NCBI GenBank assembly: GCA_024690965.1 | Contig: JAILOG010000001.1 | Span: 144,922 to 208,921, forward strand | DNA: 64,000 nt | Reading direction: 5' to 3' | From: Clostridiales bacterium | Lineage (GTDB): Bacteria > Bacillota > Clostridia > Oscillospirales > Acutalibacteraceae | Shown: positions 1 through 8,620 of the stretch, one piece after another | Position numbering within the stretch: position 1 is the first letter of the stretch | Layout of the letters: every line of letters begins with the position of its first letter | Made by a program: the position numbers and the translations under genes | Notes under the pieces: model-generated | Seen by the model: only the letters and a program-made list of their open reading frames with translations | Told to the model about the DNA's origin: nothing | Database searches by the model: none

Positions 1-1002
1 ACCGTCTTTAAAGTGTATATGGGCATCTTCATTTATTTTTACGCGGACAGTCTCGCTTGATTCTTCAAATTCATCACTCACTACCAAAATTTTAAATGTA
101 TAATAAATTATTTTACCGTTTTCAAGAGTGACTTTAAACGCAATATCATATCTGCCCATCCGCGTAGGTGTTCCGTAAATACTGAGTTCATTATCCTCCG
201 CGCTGCTCCATTCCATACCCTCGGGCAGCTCGCCTTCAATAAACTCCGTCTCTATTATTTCAGAGCCGTCAGAGTTGTCATAATCCCACTCAAGATAAGT
301 CTCTTCTCCTACCTGCGCATTGCATTCCATGCTGTCATTTTCAGGCAACGGCGCGCCTTGTTCAACCACAATGACCGTAATTGTATGCACGATTACCCTG
401 CCGTCATATAGTGTAATACGATAAATAGCCGTGTATTCACCTGTATTTGCGGGTTTTGCGTAATAATAGGGTTTAACACTATAATTCCAAACAAGCGTCA
501 TATCGGGCATATCGCCGCTTACTAATTCCACTTTATAGTAACTAGCAATACCGGAATCAATGTCAAAATTAACTTTTGCATCTTCATTTTGGTGCAAATA
601 AACCGTTTGGTCTGAAAAAATAACGCCGTCTGTTTTTATCAAAATCTCATAAGAGTAATTAAATGATTCTCCGTTATCAAGCGTTACCTTAAACTGAAGC
701 ACATAATTGCCTGCCTTTGCGGGCGTACCGTAAATATGCAGTTTTTGAATGTTCTTATAGTCCCAATCCATTCCCTCGGGGATTTCTCCATGGTTAAGTT
801 CAATCTCTTTTATCTTAGCACCGTTAAGGTCAACAGTCCATTCAAGGTCCGTTTTTTCGCCTACGGTCACCTCAAACATCCCATAATCTTCGTATTCTGC
901 CATAATCTTATCGTTTATAAGCGCCGTTGCCGAAACAGGCAACATACATATTATCATAACGGCTGCCAATAAAAACGATAATACTTTTTTGCTTTTTACC
1001 AT
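1..1002 (-). CDS. Secreted protein with Ig-like (He_PIG/cadherin-like) repeats, truncated by window edge
   Basis: Open frame of 334 codons that runs off the window start, so the C-terminus is missing. It opens with a signal peptide (MVKSKKVLSFLLAAVMIICM, then LPVSATA). The rest is three tandem domains of about 95-110 residues; the first and third share the pattern G-E-x-T-x-L-E-W, then LPEGM or IPEGM, then IYGTP, then FKVTL(D/E)NG. This is the LP-x-G-[LM] ... GTP ... G-x-Y pattern of putative Ig/cadherin-like domains found in bacterial surface proteins. A GGGG-containing ribosome site lies 9 nt before the ATG. The ligand is unknown; the missing end might carry a dockerin or anchor like its neighbours, but that cannot be seen. 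Confidence 0.8.
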   Translation of the reverse strand, partial: MVKSKKVLSFLLAAVMIICMLPVSATALINDKIMAEYEDYGMFEVTVGEKTDLEWTVDLNGAKIKEIELNHGEIPEGMDWDYKNIQKLHIYGTPAKAGNYVLQFKVTLDNGESFNYSYEILIKTDGVIFSDQTVYLHQNEDAKVNFDIDSGIASYYKVELVSGDMPDMTLVWNYSVKPYYYAKPANTGEYTAIYRITLYDGRVIVHTITVIVVEQGAPLPENDSMECNAQVGEETYLEWDYDNSDGSEIIETEFIEGELPEGMEWSSAEDNELSIYGTPTRMGRYDIAFKVTLENGKIIYYTFKILVVSDEFEESSETVRVKINEDAHIHFKDG

Positions 1003-1078
1003 TTTAATACCCCGTTTACAAAATATTGTTTCTTTGCGTGAAAAAGCACAATAATTCTCTGATTTTCCACACAGCAAA

Positions 1079-1107
1079 ATTCTACATCACAAGAATGTTT
1101 TTGTCAA
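1079..1107 (-). promoter_or_regulatory. Sigma-A promoter of the Ig-like protein gene
   Basis: On the minus strand TTGACA (1102-1107) and TAGAAT (1079-1084) are separated by exactly 17 bp, about 75 bp ahead of the ATG at 1002. Confidence 0.7.
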
Positions 1108-1163
1108 GAACACTGCACAATAATTGATTATTTGAATACTCAATCTTAAATCATTCGGGTATA

Positions 1164-1199
1164 CAAAAAAACTTAGACTCCCATATTAAAGAGTCTAAG
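1164..1199 (-). terminator. Rho-independent terminator of eno
   Basis: CTTAGACTC (1172-1180) pairs with GAGTCTAAG (1191-1199), followed on the minus strand by a run of seven to eight T, immediately after the enolase stop. Confidence 0.85.
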
Positions 1200-1208
1200 C
1201 CTTATTTT

Positions 1209-2441
1209 TTACATCATTTCCTCTATTCTGAGCAAACGGTTATATTTTGCCGTGCGTTCGCCCCTGCACGGCGCGCCGGATTTTATTTGTCCTGCGTTGA
1301 GGGCAACCGCGATATCGGCAATTGAGGTATCCTCCGTTTCGCCGCTGCGGTGAGATATTATACACGAATACCCTGCCTTTTTAGCCGTAATGATCGTATC
1401 TATCGTTTCTGTAAGTGTTCCAATTTGGTTTACCTTAATTAAAATTGAATTAGCCGCACCCACAGATACACCGTATTCCAGCCTGCTTTTGTTCGTAACG
1501 AACAGATCGTCTCCCACAAGCTGAACGCGGTTGCCTAAAGCTTGCGTAAGCTTTGTCCAACCCTCCCAGTCGTGTTCGCTTAAACCGTCCTCAATTGAGA
1601 TAATGGGATATTTGTTTATAAGCCCGCTGTAATAATTTATAAGGTTATCGCCGGTCAAATCAATTCTTCTTTTAGGCAAATGATATATTCCGTTCTCATA
1701 CCATTCGCTTGAGGCTACATCAATCGCGATTTTAACATCATCCGTTGTATATCCTGCTCTGTTTACGGCAGATATTATAAGATTTATCCCTTCTTCGTCG
1801 CTCTCGAGGTTGGGCGCGTAACCGCCTTCATCCCCTACTGCGGCAGATTTGCCCTGTTCACGCAATATTTTTCCCAAAATATGATATATCTCACTGCACA
1901 CGCGAAGCCGTTCTTTAAAATCGCCCATTCCCACCGGCACGATCATAAATTCCTGTATATCTATATTGTTATCCGAGTGCGCGCCGCCGTTTATAATGTT
2001 CATCATAGGCACGGGAATTATATGTGCAGATATACCGCCTATATATTTATAAAGGGGCAATCCCATCGCTTTTGCCGCGGATTTTGCCACAGCCAAAGAA
2101 ACGGCAAGTATTGCGTTTGCGCCGAGATTTGATTTATTTTCCGTGCCGTCACGGCTTATCATAGCGTTATCTATATCTGCCTGCCTGAACGGGTCACAGC
2201 CCTTTAACAATTCAAAAATAACGGTGTTTATATTGTTTACCGCAAGCATAACGCCTTTACCCAAATATCTGCTGTCACCGTCTCTTAGCTCATGGGCTTC
2301 AAATTCTCCCGTTGAGGCTCCCGAGGGGGCAATCGCCGAAGCGGTAACACCGTTCGATAATGTGACCTGTGCCTCTACGGTAGGGTTTCCGCGGGAATCT
2401 ATTACCTCTCTGCCAATAATGCTTTCTATGCAAAGCTTCAT
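1209..2441 (-). CDS. eno: Enolase (phosphopyruvate hydratase)
   Basis: Converts 2-phosphoglycerate to phosphoenolpyruvate in glycolysis, cytosolic. 410 residues, about 20 shorter than typical bacterial enolases. Family landmarks are intact: the N-terminal [13 protein letters not shown], the mobile loop [11 protein letters not shown], the metal-binding D of ALDVA-like [22 protein letters not shown], the catalytic lysine in [13 protein letters not shown] and [10 protein letters not shown] near the end. Start chosen because GGAAGG lies 8 nt upstream. Monocistronic, with its own terminator. The shortness comes from compact loops, not from a missing domain. Confidence 0.97.
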   Translation of the reverse strand: MKLCIESIIGREVIDSRGNPTVEAQVTLSNGVTASAIAPSGASTGEFEAHELRDGDSRYLGKGVMLAVNNINTVIFELLKGCDPFRQADIDNAMISRDGTENKSNLGANAILAVSLAVAKSAAKAMGLPLYKYIGGISAHIIPVPMMNIINGGAHSDNNIDIQEFMIVPVGMGDFKERLRVCSEIYHILGKILREQGKSAAVGDEGGYAPNLESDEEGINLIISAVNRAGYTTDDVKIAIDVASSEWYENGIYHLPKRRIDLTGDNLINYYSGLINKYPIISIEDGLSEHDWEGWTKLTQALGNRVQLVGDDLFVTNKSRLEYGVSVGAANSILIKVNQIGTLTETIDTIITAKKAGYSCIISHRSGETEDTSIADIAVALNAGQIKSGAPCRGERTAKYNRLLRIEEMM

Positions 2442-2526
2442 AATACTACCTTCCTTTTCAAAAGTTTATATTAACTATTATTGCACCGATACTCTGTTTT
2501 TATCCTTTTTGTACCGTATTTGAGCG

Positions 2527-2555
2527 TTGACAACGGTATTGTTTGGTGATAAAAT
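2527..2555 (+). promoter_or_regulatory. Sigma-A promoter of the M50-like gene
   Basis: TTGACA (2527-2532), 17 bp, TAAAAT (2550-2555). Transcription would begin near 2562, which rules out an apparent TTG start at 2527 and places translation further downstream. Confidence 0.7.
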
Positions 2556-2589
2556 TATTCACGGTAGTGAATACTTTTTAGAAAAGGCG

Positions 2590-3312
2590 ATGATAAGCTT
2601 GCTGTTTATGATATTGTCAAAGGCGTCTGCTTTAGAGCTTATGGCAAATTTTTTAGCTATCGTTTTCACGTTTCTTATAGTAATACCGCTTCACAGTATG
2701 ACAATTGCCGGGTGTACGATACTGCTTGGCGCTCAATCTCAAGATACATATACAAAATTGAAATTTTCTCCGTTTATACATCAAGGCATTATGAGTATTT
2801 TGGCGCTTGTTTTATTCAATTTTGCGTGGCCCACAACGTCGTATATGGACACTCAGGTATTGCGCCGCCGCAAAAAACGCGTGCTTATTTGCCCGTTAGC
2901 TGGGCTTATCGTACAATTAGCTTTTGCGGCTTTAGGCGCGGCGTTTTTGATTATCGCTTACAGAAAGACAAAGGTATGGTATGATTTCAACGATGACGGA
3001 TTGATATATGTTACCGGCTCATACAATAACCTGAACAATTTTTTGGGTATGATATGCTTTTATGTTGTGCGCATTAATCTTCTCACAGCGATAATAAATT
3101 TGATTCCGCTTATGCCGTTTGAGGGATACTATTTTTTAAGGGCGTTTTCTCATTCCGATTTCAGATATAAAGTACGCAAAATAGCCGACGGCGTTATAAT
3201 AGCAACATTTGTTATTTTCGCAACTACCTTACCTCAAAGGTTTTTATTCCCTTATTTAGACATTGTATGCGATAAATTTATATTGACAGTAGAAAGATTT
3301 TTACCCGGATGA
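2590..3312 (+). CDS. M50B-like (site-2-protease-fold) membrane protein, probable pseudo-protease
   Basis: A polytopic membrane protein of about 240 residues whose layout follows the short M50B metalloproteases: a first hydrophobic segment holding the usual HExxH site, a segment with LxxxPFxH, and a C-terminal NLIPxxPxDG site. In this protein the first site reads VIPLHSMTIAG, so the catalytic Glu and second His are replaced, and the last reads NLIPLMPFEGYYFL, with D changed to E. A protease role is therefore unlikely; a substrate-binding or regulatory role is inference. The start is uncertain: ATG 2590 (purines close upstream), ATG 2608 or ATG 2641 are all possible. The nitroreductase gene follows after 34 nt and may be co-transcribed. 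Confidence 0.65.
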   Translation: MISLLFMILSKASALELMANFLAIVFTFLIVIPLHSMTIAGCTILLGAQSQDTYTKLKFSPFIHQGIMSILALVLFNFAWPTTSYMDTQVLRRRKKRVLICPLAGLIVQLAFAALGAAFLIIAYRKTKVWYDFNDDGLIYVTGSYNNLNNFLGMICFYVVRINLLTAIINLIPLMPFEGYYFLRAFSHSDFRYKVRKIADGVIIATFVIFATTLPQRFLFPYLDIVCDKFILTVERFLPG

Positions 3313-3346
3313 TAATAAAAATCAAAAGAAAGAAGGCTGATCATTT

Positions 3347-3865
3347 ATGAATGAGGTTCTTAGGTGTCTGAAAACCAGAAGGAGCGTAAAAAAGTACAAA
3401 TCGACACCCGTACCTGACGATAAGCTTAACGCCATACTTGAGGCGGGAACGTATGCCCCCTCAGGCAAGAACAAGCAGTCCGCGCTTATCGTATGCGTTA
3501 CCGACCCCAAAACTGTTAAAGAGCTTTCCAAGCTTAACGCTTCAATTTTGGGAGCCGATATAGACCCGTTTTACGGCGCGCCGTGCGTTGCGGTAGTTTT
3601 TGCCGACAGCACGTTTTTCACTCATATTGAGGACGGCAGCCTTGTAATGGGAAATATGCTTAACGCGGCTCACTCTTTGGGCGTTGACTCCTGCTGGATA
3701 CACCGCGCAAAAGAGATGTTTGAAACAGAGCAAGGCAAAGCCCTAATGAAAAAATGGGGCGTTCCCGAAAACTATCGCGGAATAGGCAACTGCGTTTTAG
3801 GCTATGCCGACTGTGATTATCCCGCCGCCCCAAAAAGAAAAGACGGTTATATAATAAAGGTTTAA
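3347..3865 (+). CDS. Nitroreductase-family FMN protein
   Basis: 172 residues, the usual size of small nitroreductases. The N-terminal RRSVKKYKSTPVP and the APSGKNKQ segment correspond to the FMN-phosphate and flavin contacts of the family, and the C-terminal GIGNCVLGYAD is the conserved end of the core. Family members are homodimeric NAD(P)H-dependent flavoenzymes; the physiological substrate cannot be read from sequence. AGAAGG precedes the ATG by about 10 nt. A strong terminator follows. Confidence 0.88.
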   Translation: MNEVLRCLKTRRSVKKYKSTPVPDDKLNAILEAGTYAPSGKNKQSALIVCVTDPKTVKELSKLNASILGADIDPFYGAPCVAVVFADSTFFTHIEDGSLVMGNMLNAAHSLGVDSCWIHRAKEMFETEQGKALMKKWGVPENYRGIGNCVLGYADCDYPAAPKRKDGYIIKV

Positions 3866-3879
3866 ATAAACAAAGCTTT

Positions 3880-3916
3880 GCCCCGCACGGTGTTATTACC
3901 GCGCGGGGCGTTTTTG
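3880..3916 (+). terminator. Terminator after nitroreductase gene
   Basis: A 12-bp stem (one mismatch) GCCCCGCACGGT / ACCGCGCGGGGC with a six-base loop, followed by GTTTTTG. It may also serve the convergent gene on the other strand. Confidence 0.85.
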
Positions 3917-3957
3917 TGTTTGTTTATATTAAACTGTAACAATCGATATATAATTTA

Positions 3958-5478
3958 TCAAACAGGTTTTGCTTCCATAAGATTAGGTTCCGCACTTTTA
4001 ACAATATCCAGTTTTATAAGCTCTTCTATTGTGTCAAGTACATTTTGCTTGCTGTGCTCAGAGAGTGTAAGCATAAGAATTTGGGTGTATTTGCTCTCGT
4101 CACGAAGTTTTTTATCCTCGGAAATATTGGGATTATTTCTCTGCTCCAAAAGCCTCACTCTTGTAGCGTCAGTCAAGTCAGTTACCTCTATTATACCGTC
4201 TATTCCGAATTGAGAAGGTTCATATACGGCAAGCATTCTACTTGCTTCATTTGTAAGGCACACAAGCACCGTGTTATCCTCAAATTCATTGTCTAATGTA
4301 TATGTAGCTCTCCAATACATATGCAGTTTAAATGCCAATTCTCTAAATATTTCATCTGAAATCAGCTTTTCTTTGTACGCGTCTTCAATTGAAACATACC
4401 TGTCCCCTATAAGCAAGTACTTTTCCTGCCCGGGTGATGAACAGTAATATATATAATTACCGATCACTTTTTTTACATTGATTGCAGGTGTAGCGGAACC
4501 GTAATAATCGCAACGAACAATCATTGCACCGTTACTCAGCGTATCGTAAAATTTAGCGTCAAACAATTTATCGAAGTTCTTAAGTAACGCTTCTTTATCG
4601 CTGTCCGATATTGGGTTAGATTTTTCATACGCTGTTTCTATCTTCTTTATAGTTTCGCTGTCTGTATTGCGTGGCTCAAGAAAAGCATGACTATCTGACT
4701 CTTTTCCGCATTTACCGCTGTCTGACAACTTTGCAATATACCTCTGTAGCGCAACAACATCTTCAAGATCCAGAACCAGACCCTCTCCCGTAATGTCTCC
4801 GCAAGTACGGCATACGGTGCAATCATAGATCTGTGCTATATGCTTTTGAAGCGCGACAACATCTTCCAAATTGATTTTTCCGTCATGGTTGGTGTCACCG
4901 AAACACGGGCGATCCGGTATTACGTCGTTCGCATACGCTTTATAATGGTGAATATACATAGGTTGAGCTACCATAATATAATCTAATTTTTCCAACTCTT
5001 TTACTACTCTGAGAACGTTTTCTTTGCTCTTTTCACAGAGAGTCAATTCCAAAATCTGATGAAATTTATTAATATTAAATTCGTTGCCTTCTTCAAATGT
5101 ACCTTTTCTTATTATGCTTACATAGTATTGAGTCAAATCTTTTACTTCTTTTATGCCGCTGACAGAAAAGCTGTCTTTTGTGTATATTTTAGCTTTTATG
5201 CTTACATCATGCATGAGCACAATTCCCACTTTATCGTCCGCAAACTCATCTTCTAAAGTGGCGTTACAATACTCTTTTTGGTCGGGTTCTATCGTTTCGT
5301 CCATATCAAACAATTCGATAAATTCATCCGAGAAAACATTCCCCCCTACAACCGGGATTTGTTCATCTTCCGAATTGGCGTGCGCGTGCAGCTCAGGCTT
5401 TGATATCCCAACTGTGGCGCACAAAGCAACACTGACAATCAAACTTGCCGCCGATATCAATAATTTCTTAATTTTCAT
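3958..5478 (-). CDS. Secreted protein with an internal type I dockerin between two copies of a serpin-like/pro-domain-like module
   Basis: Start set at MKIKKLLISAASLIVSVALC (506 residues) because AGAAGGG lies just upstream; an upstream start would add eight residues. Signal peptide first. Near residues 190-255 is a dockerin pair: GDTNHDGKINLEDVVALQKHI and DITGEG-LVLDLEDVVALQRYI. On either side is a related module ending in LTL(C/S)E(K/H)SK(E/Q)NVL...ELxKLD...SAEPN-like; this ending resembles inhibitor/pro-domain segments of subtilisin-like proteases, a resemblance only. Between them a stretch with GNYIYYCSSPG and DRYVSIEDAY recalls the repeats of the gene at 50556. Dockerins bind cohesins on scaffoldins or the cell wall; no cohesin is in this window. 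Confidence 0.85.
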   Translation of the reverse strand: MKIKKLLISAASLIVSVALCATVGISKPELHAHANSEDEQIPVVGGNVFSDEFIELFDMDETIEPDQKEYCNATLEDEFADDKVGIVLMHDVSIKAKIYTKDSFSVSGIKEVKDLTQYYVSIIRKGTFEEGNEFNINKFHQILELTLCEKSKENVLRVVKELEKLDYIMVAQPMYIHHYKAYANDVIPDRPCFGDTNHDGKINLEDVVALQKHIAQIYDCTVCRTCGDITGEGLVLDLEDVVALQRYIAKLSDSGKCGKESDSHAFLEPRNTDSETIKKIETAYEKSNPISDSDKEALLKNFDKLFDAKFYDTLSNGAMIVRCDYYGSATPAINVKKVIGNYIYYCSSPGQEKYLLIGDRYVSIEDAYKEKLISDEIFRELAFKLHMYWRATYTLDNEFEDNTVLVCLTNEASRMLAVYEPSQFGIDGIIEVTDLTDATRVRLLEQRNNPNISEDKKLRDESKYTQILMLTLSEHSKQNVLDTIEELIKLDIVKSAEPNLMEAKPV

Positions 5479-5595
5479 AATAGACCCTTCTTTCTTTAAC
5501 AATCAAGTTAACATTTTGCAATTTTTTTACCTCTGTTATATAAACAATTAGGTATGCCGTTTTTAGACAAAGAAACAAAATGTTCTTGCACTTTT

Positions 5596-5623
5596 ATTTT
5601 ACCATAAAAACATATGCTGTCAA
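5596..5623 (-). promoter_or_regulatory. Sigma-A promoter of the dockerin gene at 3958-5478
   Basis: Minus strand TTGACA (5618-5623), 16 bp, TAAAAT (5596-5601), about 120 bp before the ATG. Confidence 0.7.
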
Positions 5624-5626
5624 GCG

Positions 5627-5661
5627 TTTGGCACAAATTGCACGTTTTTAGGCATATTTGG
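5627..5661 (-). promoter_or_regulatory. Tandem candidate activator site shared with the LRR-dockerin gene
   Basis: Plus-strand TTTGGCACAAATTG begins 3 bp beyond the -35 box, and a weaker copy (TTAGGCATATTTGG) begins 21 bp further. The promoter at 25219-25247 has the same motif with the same 3-bp and 21-bp spacing. Two helical turns between sites abutting -35 suit a dimeric activator. Confidence 0.5.
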
Positions 5662-5915
5662 TTTAATAAAAGCAAAAAAACTTGTAAAAAAGGGTTGACA
5701 AATAAAAATTGGTAAAAAATGCGTGACTTTTTCGGTGCGGCATTTACGCACCGAAAATGAACTGAGCCTATCGGCTTACAAATTGCGCTTTGCGTATTAA
5801 TTGACCTTGTGGCATTAATTGACTTGTAAGCATAAAAACTTAATTCAATTCACGGTAAAGCCAAGTCATGACGCATAAGCGGCAATTCATGACGGCGCTT
5901 GCAGTTAATTTATAA
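5662..5915. other. Intergenic stretch without a gene; hairpin at 5729-5757
   Basis: No credible coding frame. It holds an 11-bp perfect inverted repeat (TTTTCGGTGCG 5729-5739 with CGCACCGAAAA 5747-5757) usable as a bidirectional terminator, and two near-tandem copies of ATTAATTGAC-CTTGT (5796-5810 and 5814-5827). A TTGACA at about 5695 has no matching -10. Confidence 0.45.
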
Positions 5916-5954
5916 AAAAGCCGGGGAAAGCGGTTTTCACCGTTACTCCCGACT
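5916..5954 (-). terminator. Terminator of the alaS operon
   Basis: Imperfect 15-bp stem GCCGGGGAAAGCGGT / ACCGTTACTCCCGAC with a short loop; on the minus strand the stem ends in GGCTTTTTTA. It lies directly after the alaS stop. Confidence 0.8.
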
Positions 5955-5972
5955 TATTATTACCTGTATAAA

Positions 5973-8585
5973 TTATAACGATCCCTTAACGGAAGCTATT
6001 GCCTCGTCAAGTTTACTTATATCCTTTGCGCCTGCCATTGCCATATCGGGCTTGCCGCCGCCGTTGCCGCCTGCTATCTGCGCAACGGCTTTAACTATTT
6101 TTCCGGCGTTTGCTCCCTTTTGACGGGCTTCTTCGCCGCAAGCCGCGGCTATCGCGGCCTTTCCGTCGTTCACAGACGCGATAACTATAACGCAATCTTT
6201 GTATTGATTAATTGCGGACATACACATTTCTCTCATAGCGTCCGCGTTCATCCCGTCGAGGCGACAAGCTATAAGCATATGACCGTTAACGCTTTCCGCG
6301 TTTTTAAGAAGCGAACCAAGCTTTATTGAAGATAATTCTCCGTTTAGTTTTTCTATCGTTTTGTTCTTTTCTTTAAGCTCTGCGGAAAGCTGTGCGCAAC
6401 CCCTTACAAGGTCTTCGCTGTTTTGAAGCTTAATTGCCGCTGCGGACTCATTTATCATATCTATATGTTTGTCACAAAGTTCAAGTACGCCTCTGCCCGT
6501 TACGGCTTCTATTCTTCTTACACCTGCCGCGACCGAAGATTCCGACAGTATCTTGAACAATCCCAAATGAGAAGTGTTCTTAACGTGCGTTCCTCCGCAA
6601 AGCTCAATTGAAAATCCGGGTATATTTACAACACGCACAACGTCGCCGTATTTCTCACCAAACAATGCCATTGCGCCCATTTTCTTAGCTTCTTCTATCG
6701 GCATTTCTCTTATGTCTGTATCAATTGCCTTCAAAATTTCGTCATTTACAAGCATTTCAGCTTGCTTTAATTCATCGGGGGTAAGTGCGGAAAAGTGCGT
6801 AAAGTCAAATCTTACTCTGTTTTCGTCTACAAGCTGACCTGCCTGCTCAACGTGGTCGCCGAGTATTTGTCTTAATGCAGCCTGCAACAAATGGCCTGCT
6901 GTATGGTTACGCATTATATCTCTGCGGCGTGTTTCGTTTACGCAGCATTTAACCTTATCGCCGACAGTTACAACACCCTTTGATATTTTTGCGTTGTGCA
7001 AAAATACGCCCGAGGGATTTTTTGCGGTCGTATGCACCTCCGCCTCTCCGCTGTCGGATATGATATTTCCGCTGTCGCCTACCTGTCCGCCGCTTTCCGC
7101 GTAGAAAGAGGTAACGTCTGTAATTATAACAGCCTGCTCACCCTCATAAGCGCAGTCGCAAAGAACTCCGTCTTTTACGATCCCTACAACTTTAGCATCC
7201 GTATCAAGTGTTTCGTAGCCTTTAAATACGGTAGCAGCTATGGACGACAAATCAGCGCTGTTGCTTATCCATGCGTCCGCGCCGGCGTTTTTGCGGGCGT
7301 CACGCGCGCGCTTTTTCTGCTGTGCCAAAAGCTCGTTAAAGCCGTCAATGTCTACGTCTATATTCTTTTCGGCAAGTATTTCTCTTGTAAGGTCTATAGG
7401 GAAGCCGTAAGTGTCGTTAAGCTTGAATGCATCTTCGCCCGAAAGCACCTTTATATCTTTGCTCATAATATCTCCGAGCATTTTCATACCCTGCTCTATC
7501 GTTTTGCAGAAGCTTTCTTCTTCAACTTTTATAAGCTTTGTAATAAGCTGCTTTTTGTCTTCAAGCTCCGGATAAGCTTCTTTGTTTTCGTTTATAACCG
7601 TTTCACAGATCTTGTAGAGGAACGGCTCGTGAACACCGAGCATTCTGCCGTGGCGCGCGGCGCGTCTTAAAAGTCTGCGCAAAACATAGCCTCTGCCTTC
7701 ATTAGAGGGCATAACGCCGTCGCTTATCATAAATGTTGTGCTTCTTATATGGTCGGTTATAACACGCAGAGAAATATCGTTTTTGTGGTTTTCGCCGTAA
7801 TTAACGCCGCTTAATTCGCATACTTTTTTCATTATGTTTTGTACTGTATCAACAAGGAACAGGTTGTCAACGCCCTGCATAACGCAAGCCAAACGCTCCA
7901 AGCCCATACCGGTGTCTATGTTAGGATGCTCAAGCTTTGTGTAATTGCCTTTGCCGTCGTTTTCAAACTGTGTAAACACAAGGTTCCAAACCTCAACAAA
8001 GCGGTCGCAGTCACAGCCTACGCCGCAAGTAGGAGACCCGCAGCCTTTGTCCTCGCCTCGGTCAAAATAAATTTCAGAGCAGGGTCCGCAAGGTCCCGAG
8101 CCGTGCTCCCAAAAATTATCCTCTTTGCCTAATCTTACAATGTGTGAAGGGTCTACGCCGACTTCTTTCGTCCATATTTCAAAGGCTTCGTCATCGTTTT
8201 CGTATATAGAGCAATAAAGGCGGTCCTCGGGCATTTCAAGAACCTTTGTAAAGAACTCCCAAGCCCACGCTGTCGCTTCGTGCTTGAAATAGTCGCCGAA
8301 AGAAAAGTTTCCGAGCATTTCAAAATATGTGCCGTGGCGCGCAGTGATACCGACGCGCTCAATATCAGGTGTACGTATACACTTTTGACAGGTTGTAACA
8401 CGCTTTCTCGGCGGTGTTATCTCGCCTGTAAAGTATTTCTTCATCGGCGCCATACCTGAGTTGATAAGCAAAAGGCTTTTATCGTTATTAGGGATAAGCG
8501 AAAAGCTCTTTAAGCGCAGATGTCCTTTGCTTTCAAAAAATGAGAGATATTTTTCTCTTAATTCGTTAAGTCCTGTCCATTTCAT
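5973..8585 (-). CDS. alaS: Alanyl-tRNA synthetase
   Basis: 870 residues, full length. Class II aminoacylation domain from residue 1 (the KSFSLIPNNDKSLLLINSGMAP motif region), then the tRNA recognition domain, the editing domain with HTAGHLLQAALRQ and the zinc-ligand CGGTHV, and a C-terminal glycine-rich DHHA1 domain (GGNGGGKPDMAMAG). It charges tRNA-Ala with alanine and hydrolyses Ser/Gly-tRNA-Ala. AAGGAG lies about 10 nt before the ATG. It is the last gene of the seven-gene minus-strand run; the alaS-mltG-U32 neighbourhood is also seen in Bacillus. No T-box leader is present, since only 35 nt separate it from the preceding gene. Confidence 0.98.
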   Translation of the reverse strand: MKWTGLNELREKYLSFFESKGHLRLKSFSLIPNNDKSLLLINSGMAPMKKYFTGEITPPRKRVTTCQKCIRTPDIERVGITARHGTYFEMLGNFSFGDYFKHEATAWAWEFFTKVLEMPEDRLYCSIYENDDEAFEIWTKEVGVDPSHIVRLGKEDNFWEHGSGPCGPCSEIYFDRGEDKGCGSPTCGVGCDCDRFVEVWNLVFTQFENDGKGNYTKLEHPNIDTGMGLERLACVMQGVDNLFLVDTVQNIMKKVCELSGVNYGENHKNDISLRVITDHIRSTTFMISDGVMPSNEGRGYVLRRLLRRAARHGRMLGVHEPFLYKICETVINENKEAYPELEDKKQLITKLIKVEEESFCKTIEQGMKMLGDIMSKDIKVLSGEDAFKLNDTYGFPIDLTREILAEKNIDVDIDGFNELLAQQKKRARDARKNAGADAWISNSADLSSIAATVFKGYETLDTDAKVVGIVKDGVLCDCAYEGEQAVIITDVTSFYAESGGQVGDSGNIISDSGEAEVHTTAKNPSGVFLHNAKISKGVVTVGDKVKCCVNETRRRDIMRNHTAGHLLQAALRQILGDHVEQAGQLVDENRVRFDFTHFSALTPDELKQAEMLVNDEILKAIDTDIREMPIEEAKKMGAMALFGEKYGDVVRVVNIPGFSIELCGGTHVKNTSHLGLFKILSESSVAAGVRRIEAVTGRGVLELCDKHIDMINESAAAIKLQNSEDLVRGCAQLSAELKEKNKTIEKLNGELSSIKLGSLLKNAESVNGHMLIACRLDGMNADAMREMCMSAINQYKDCVIVIASVNDGKAAIAAACGEEARQKGANAGKIVKAVAQIAGGNGGGKPDMAMAGAKDISKLDEAIASVKGSL

Positions 8586-8620
8586 TGTTTAAAATACTCC
8601 TTATGTAAATATCAGTTAAA

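Noticed and set aside
2527..2589. TTG 2527 as the start of the M50-like protein
   Set aside because: The bases are the -35 box of a near-consensus promoter, so translation from there is not possible from that transcript.
5695..5725. Plus-strand promoter from TTGACA at about 5695
   Set aside because: No -10 box at a suitable distance, and no plus-strand gene follows before alaS on the opposite strand.
6996..7670. 224-codon plus-strand frame inside alaS (also long antisense frames in arcC, ygeW and tmcAL)
   Set aside because: Opposite-strand shadows of strongly conserved genes, rich in Cys, Phe, Tyr and Val, without ribosome sites.
8586..8620. T-box or other leader ahead of alaS
   Set aside because: Only 35 nt lie between the genes, too short for such a leader.
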